From positions 1 through 17,508 of the forward strand of contig JAZQKU010000011.1 of the NCBI GenBank assembly GCA_045542315.1: a stretch of DNA of 17,508 nt. Direction: 5' to 3'. The translations under genes were made by a program, and so were the position numbers. Below the pieces are notes generated by a model. That model saw nothing but the letters and a program-made list of their open reading frames with translations, was not told the origin of the DNA and searched no databases. Every line of letters starts with the position of its first letter. Within the stretch, counting starts at the first letter, position 1. Shown here in pieces: positions 14,424 through 17,508 of this stretch. The stretch comes from RGIG5299 sp045542315. Its GTDB lineage: Bacteria; Bacillota; Clostridia; Oscillospirales; RGIG5299.

Positions 14424-16082
14424 ATGAAGAAAATATTTTCGGTATTTCTTGCAGTATTGATGCTATTTTCAGTAGTGTCGCTTTTGGCGTCATGCTCCGG
14501 CGAACCGGCTGTGACCGTTGAGCCCGGACCGCTTGGCAAATACTCTCCCTCGGTCAAGATAAGCTATTCGCTTCCGTTTGTGGGCGGATATGAAAGCTCT
14601 GCGCTCGATAAGCTCGGCTACAGCGTAGATAATACGCCGTGGACAGAGGAGATCGAGGCTGATCTCGGAGTAAGGCTTATAAACGAATGGGCGGTAACCG
14701 ATAACAACGCCTATATGCAAAAGCTTACAGGCTCTGTTGCAACGTCCGATATTCCCGATATTTTAAATATTTTAAACGGTGAGGACATTGCCTTTACCTA
14801 TGCGAAATCGCTTTATGAAAACGAGCTCGTTCTGGAAATAAGCGGTCTTATTGAAGGCTATGCTTCGGAGGAACTTAAGGAGTCTATTGAGGTGGCGGGT
14901 GAGGAAATATTTTATCCCGCAACCTTTGGAGGCGGCATCTACGCTATGCCGCAGATAACCAACGGCGCCGCCGCTTACGATAATATCTGGTGGCTTCGCA
15001 AGGATTGGCTTGATAACCTCAATTTAAGCGTTCCCACCGATTGGGACAGCTTCTATGCGGTTATGACTGCCTTTGCAAATCAGGACCCCGACGGAAATAA
15101 TCAGAAGGATACCTACGGTCTATCCACTGCACTTACCTCGGGCCACTACGACAGAATACTTTTTAACTCTCTCGGCGCATATCCCTATATGTGGTATGAG
15201 GACGATATGGGCAATCTCGTTTACGGCTCGGTTCAGCCCGAGATGAAAAGGGCACTTGAAAAAATTGCCGAGCTTTATGCGGCAGGCGCAATTTACCCCG
15301 ACCTTTCGGCAAACAGATATCTCGGCGTTTTACAGAATCAGTCGGGTATGATGGCGGGAACTCTTAACTTTGTAAAGGTTTTCGAGCCTCTTTACAGAGG
15401 AAATACAAGCGTTGAGTTCGTGCCCGTAAAGGCGTTTTCGATGGTTGACGGCGAGGACGACGTAGTCCTTCAGGGCGGCGATAACTCCTTCCGCTACTGG
15501 ACCGTTTCAAAGGAGTGCAAATACCCCGAGGTTCTTATAAAACTTTTCAACCATTATATTGCTGCCGATGCGGAGGCGACAAGCGATAAGGATCTTTACA
15601 ATAAGCTCTTTACCGACGTTGCGGGTCTTGCTCCCGTAATAACCTCACACCTTAAAGCAGACGGCGAAAACGCTCTTGAGGTGCTTCATCAGGCTATTGA
15701 AAATCAGGACGATTCCGAGCTTCAGCTCGAATCCCACAAGAATATGTATGACAGCGTAATGAAATATGTCAGTGACGGCGACAGAGCCTTCTACGGAGAT
15801 TATCTCCTTTACGCACGCGGCGGCTCCTACGAGATATTCTACACCGAATACACGGCTGATAATTTCACCGTAAACAAATATAACTATGCAAAGACGGAAA
15901 CTATGATAGACAGCGAGATATTCCTTGCCGATCTTCAGTATGAAACCTTCTATAAAATCATTACAGGTGAAGCGACTATCGACAGCTTCGACACCTTCGT
16001 AACCGAGTGGAAGGCACAGGGCGGCACCGAGATCACCGCTGAGGTAAACGCATGGTATAAATCCATGAAGGGCGAAAACTGA
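14424..16082 (+). CDS. ABC transporter solute-binding lipoprotein (family 1, sugar type)
   Basis: Captures a substrate outside the cell and delivers it to an ABC importer. The 552-residue precursor has a lipoprotein signal peptide with lipobox LLASC, so C24 would be lipidated. The mature protein resembles the large carbohydrate-binding proteins of Firmicutes (LplA/LipO-like): WWLRKDWLDNLNLSVPTDW, then DPDGNNQKDTYGLS, a loop of the kind that can bind calcium, and aromatic-rich segments such as FRYWTVSKECKYPE. It stands alone between two terminators, with its own promoter and no permease or ATPase gene beside it. It could serve the rhamnoside or galactoside enzymes nearby, but the substrate is not determined by sequence. 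Confidence 0.88.
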   Translation: MKKIFSVFLAVLMLFSVVSLLASCSGEPAVTVEPGPLGKYSPSVKISYSLPFVGGYESSALDKLGYSVDNTPWTEEIEADLGVRLINEWAVTDNNAYMQKLTGSVATSDIPDILNILNGEDIAFTYAKSLYENELVLEISGLIEGYASEELKESIEVAGEEIFYPATFGGGIYAMPQITNGAAAYDNIWWLRKDWLDNLNLSVPTDWDSFYAVMTAFANQDPDGNNQKDTYGLSTALTSGHYDRILFNSLGAYPYMWYEDDMGNLVYGSVQPEMKRALEKIAELYAAGAIYPDLSANRYLGVLQNQSGMMAGTLNFVKVFEPLYRGNTSVEFVPVKAFSMVDGEDDVVLQGGDNSFRYWTVSKECKYPEVLIKLFNHYIAADAEATSDKDLYNKLFTDVAGLAPVITSHLKADGENALEVLHQAIENQDDSELQLESHKNMYDSVMKYVSDGDRAFYGDYLLYARGGSYEIFYTEYTADNFTVNKYNYAKTETMIDSEIFLADLQYETFYKIITGEATIDSFDTFVTEWKAQGGTEITAEVNAWYKSMKGEN

Positions 16083-16100
16083 AGCTATAAATAAAAACGA

Positions 16101-16138
16101 AAAAGCTCCGAGCTGCATTTTTGCGACTCGGAGCTTTT
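16101..16138. terminator. Bidirectional terminator between convergent genes
   Basis: AAAAGCTCCGAG (16101-16112) pairs over 12 bp with CTCGGAGCTTTT (16127-16138), with a 14-nt loop that can form a few inner pairs. The stem has A-runs on the left and T-runs on the right, so each strand ends its stem in a U-tract. It serves the solute-binding protein gene on the plus strand and birA on the minus strand, whose stop codon is one base away. Confidence 0.9.
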
Positions 16139-16139
16139 G

Positions 16140-16895
16140 CTATTTTGTGAAATTTTCGCTTCCCAAGGTTATTTCTCCACTGTTAAGAGTGAAGGCTTTG
16201 CCGTCTGTGAAAACGGTAAGGGCGCCGTTTTCGTCGGTAGTTGCCGCAACGCCGGAAAGGTGACGTCCTTGATAGACGAATGAAATTTCCTTTCCGAGAA
16301 TGAACTGAAGCTCGCGGTAGCGGGCGGCGATTTCATCGTCGGTGCCGTAAAGAAGAACAGAGGTGATATTTTCGATGAGCGCCGAGGCAAGCTTATTTTT
16401 GTCGGCAGAAATAAATCCCGCCGTTTTTGAAAGCTCACCCGTAAGCCCCTTTTTGCCGGTGTTGACCCCTATGCCGCAAATAAAGCCGCTGACAGCTTTA
16501 CTGTCGGGGTCGGTTATTGCCTCGCAGAGGATTCCCGCTATCTTTTTGCCGCCGCAAAAAAGGTCGTTTACCCATTTTACCGACACCTCAAAGCCAAGGT
16601 CCGTTATGGAATCTGCCGCTGCGACGGCGACTGCGGGGGTGATAAGCTCGCTTTTTATCCTGACGTCGGCGGCGGGGAAGCAGAGGGAAAGATAAACGCC
16701 GTTGTTTCTTTTTGAAACGAAGCTTTTGCCGTTTCTGCCTTTGCCGCCCGTTTGCTCTGCGGCAACCACGGAAAAAGAGTGGGGCGATTTTAAAAAGATC
16801 GCTCTTGCATCGTCATTTGTGGAAACGGTGACTCTTTTGAAATAAAGGGGGACAGAGGAGCTGATATTTTTTTTTGAAATTCCTTTAAGAAGCAT
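16140..16895 (-). CDS. birA: Biotin--[biotin carboxyl-carrier protein] ligase, no DNA-binding domain
   Basis: Activates biotin with ATP and attaches it to the acceptor lysine of biotin enzymes in the cytoplasm. The 251 residues contain STNDDA (25-30), the biotinyl-AMP loop TGGKGRNGK (49-57), KWVNDLF (107-113), KKIAGILCE (117-125), and a C-terminal SH3-like segment ending in GEITLGS. The roughly 60-residue N-terminal helix-turn-helix of E. coli BirA is absent, making this a monofunctional ligase that should not repress biotin genes. AAGGTGAT about 6 nt upstream supports the ATG at 16895. A run of nine A's on the coding strand covers codons 8-10. The gene lies 60 bp downstream of the GAPDH gene, with a terminator between them and no separate promoter seen. 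Confidence 0.94.
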   Translation of the reverse strand: MLLKGISKKNISSSVPLYFKRVTVSTNDDARAIFLKSPHSFSVVAAEQTGGKGRNGKSFVSKRNNGVYLSLCFPAADVRIKSELITPAVAVAAADSITDLGFEVSVKWVNDLFCGGKKIAGILCEAITDPDSKAVSGFICGIGVNTGKKGLTGELSKTAGFISADKNKLASALIENITSVLLYGTDDEIAARYRELQFILGKEISFVYQGRHLSGVAATTDENGALTVFTDGKAFTLNSGEITLGSENFTK

Positions 16896-16913
16896 AATAT
16901 CACCTTAAAACAA

Positions 16914-16939
16914 ATCCCGCCCGAGCAGTCGGGCGGGAT
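16914..16939 (-). terminator. Intrinsic terminator of the GAPDH gene
   Basis: On the minus strand a perfect 11-bp GC-rich stem, ATCCCGCCCGA with TCGGGCGGGAT, closes on a 4-nt loop and is followed by TTGTTTT. It lies 16 bp after the GAPDH stop. Since birA has no visible promoter, birA may depend on incomplete termination here. Confidence 0.92.
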
Positions 16940-16955
16940 ATCGGTTTTTAAAAAC

Positions 16956-17484
16956 TTACTTAATTTCAGCGAAATACTTAATGGTGCGAACCATCTGGCT
17001 GGTGTAAGAGTTTTCGTTGTCATACCAGGAAACTACCTGAACCTGATAGGTCTCGTCGTCGATCTTGGAAACCATGGTCTGGGTAGCATCGAAGAGAGAA
17101 CCGAACTTCATACCGATAACGTCGGAAGAAACGATCTCGTCCTCGTTGTAGCCGAAGGACTCGGTAGCCTGAGCCTTCATAGCAGCGTTGATGCCCTCTT
17201 TGGTTACGTCCTTGCCCTTAACAACTGCGATAAGGATGGTGGTGGAACCGGTAGCGGTGGGGATACGCTGTGCAGCACCGATGAGCTTGCCGTTGAGCTC
17301 GGGGATAACGAGACCGATAGCCTTAGCTGCGCCGGTGGAGTTGGGAACGATGTTCATTGCACCTGCGCAAGAACGGCGGAGATCGCCCTTTCTCTGGGGA
17401 CCGTCAAGAATCATCTGGTCGCCGGTGTAAGCGTGAACGGTGGTCATGATACCGCTTACTATGGGAGCGTAATCGTTAAGAGCC
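16956..17484 (-). CDS. gap: Glyceraldehyde-3-phosphate dehydrogenase, type I, C-terminal half
   Basis: Glycolytic enzyme converting glyceraldehyde-3-phosphate to 1,3-bisphosphoglycerate with NAD. About 175 genuine residues of an expected 335 or so are present. The catalytic-histidine motif TVHAYTGDQ, GAMNIVPNSTGAAKAIG, RIPTATGS and the near C-terminal VSWYDNENSYTSQM are all visible. The N-terminal NAD domain and the active-site CTTNC motif are missing. In this frame the residues before LNDYAPI read as nonsense (TTWLRPD) because the final 24 bases are sequencing adapter, so the apparent loss of the active site is an artefact and not a mutation. Codon use is that of a highly expressed gene. Its terminator separates it from birA. 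Confidence 0.95.
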
Positions 17485-17508
17485 AAGTCGGGTCGTAGCC
17501 ATGTCGTT
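17485..17508 (+). other. Sequencing adapter remnant (MGI/DNBSEQ reverse adapter), not genomic
   Basis: These 24 bases match the first 24 bases of the standard MGI/BGI read-2 adapter (AAGTCGGATCGTAGCC and onward) at all positions but one: an A in the adapter is a G here, at 17492. The GAPDH reading frame is coherent up to 17484 and loses all family similarity exactly where the match begins. This marks untrimmed adapter at a contig end. The adapter sequence is recalled, not looked up. Confidence 0.9.

Noticed and set aside
17484..17486. TTG start or true truncation of the GAPDH gene
   Set aside because: Two of the three bases belong to the adapter remnant, so the codon is artificial.

Overview
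The window looks like a piece of a Firmicutes (Clostridia-type) genome, most likely an uncultured gut-associated member. The grounds are strong AGGAG/GAGGTG ribosome binding sites, near-consensus TTGnnn-17-TATAAT promoters, compact U-tailed terminators and the gene content. This taxonomic call is an inference from style, not from a marker gene. The right end is probably a contig end: the last 24 bases (17485-17508) match the start of the MGI/DNBSEQ reverse sequencing adapter at 23 of 24 positions and are not genomic.

Layout. (1) 1-2214, minus strand: a GH2 LacZ-type beta-galactosidase, 738 residues of it, cut by the left edge. (2) 2215-2401: a divergent intergenic region with two matching promoters (TTGCAA, 17-bp spacer, TATAAT on each strand) around an A-rich core. 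(3) 2402-11089, plus strand: a five-gene L-rhamnose cluster with overlaps or very short gaps: cytoplasmic GH78 alpha-L-rhamnosidase, rhamnulokinase RhaB, L-rhamnose isomerase RhaA, a bifunctional aldolase/dehydrogenase RhaEW, and a PHP-domain metallohydrolase of unknown role. (4) 11110-14322, plus strand: secG, homoserine dehydrogenase and a membrane-anchored transglutaminase-like protein, with one promoter before secG and one terminator after the third gene. (5) 14366-16138: an ABC sugar-type solute-binding lipoprotein with its own promoter and no permease beside it. (6) 16140-17484, minus strand: a biotin-protein ligase without a DNA-binding domain, preceded by the C-terminal half of a type I GAPDH with its own terminator.

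How it works together. The rhamnosidase releases rhamnose from imported glycosides, RhaA converts it to rhamnulose, RhaB phosphorylates it, and RhaEW splits rhamnulose-1-phosphate to DHAP and L-lactaldehyde and oxidises the lactaldehyde. No regulator, rhamnose transporter or mutarotase gene is in the window. The divergent beta-galactosidase suggests a substrate carrying both galactose and rhamnose, such as pectin side chains or plant glycosides. The best candidates for something not yet described are the PHP protein at the end of the rhamnose operon, the paired hairpins ahead of hom, and the repeat-stalked transglutaminase-like protein. I saw no CRISPR array, insertion sequence, phage gene, tRNA or rRNA. 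No gene-free stretch exceeds 300 bases.
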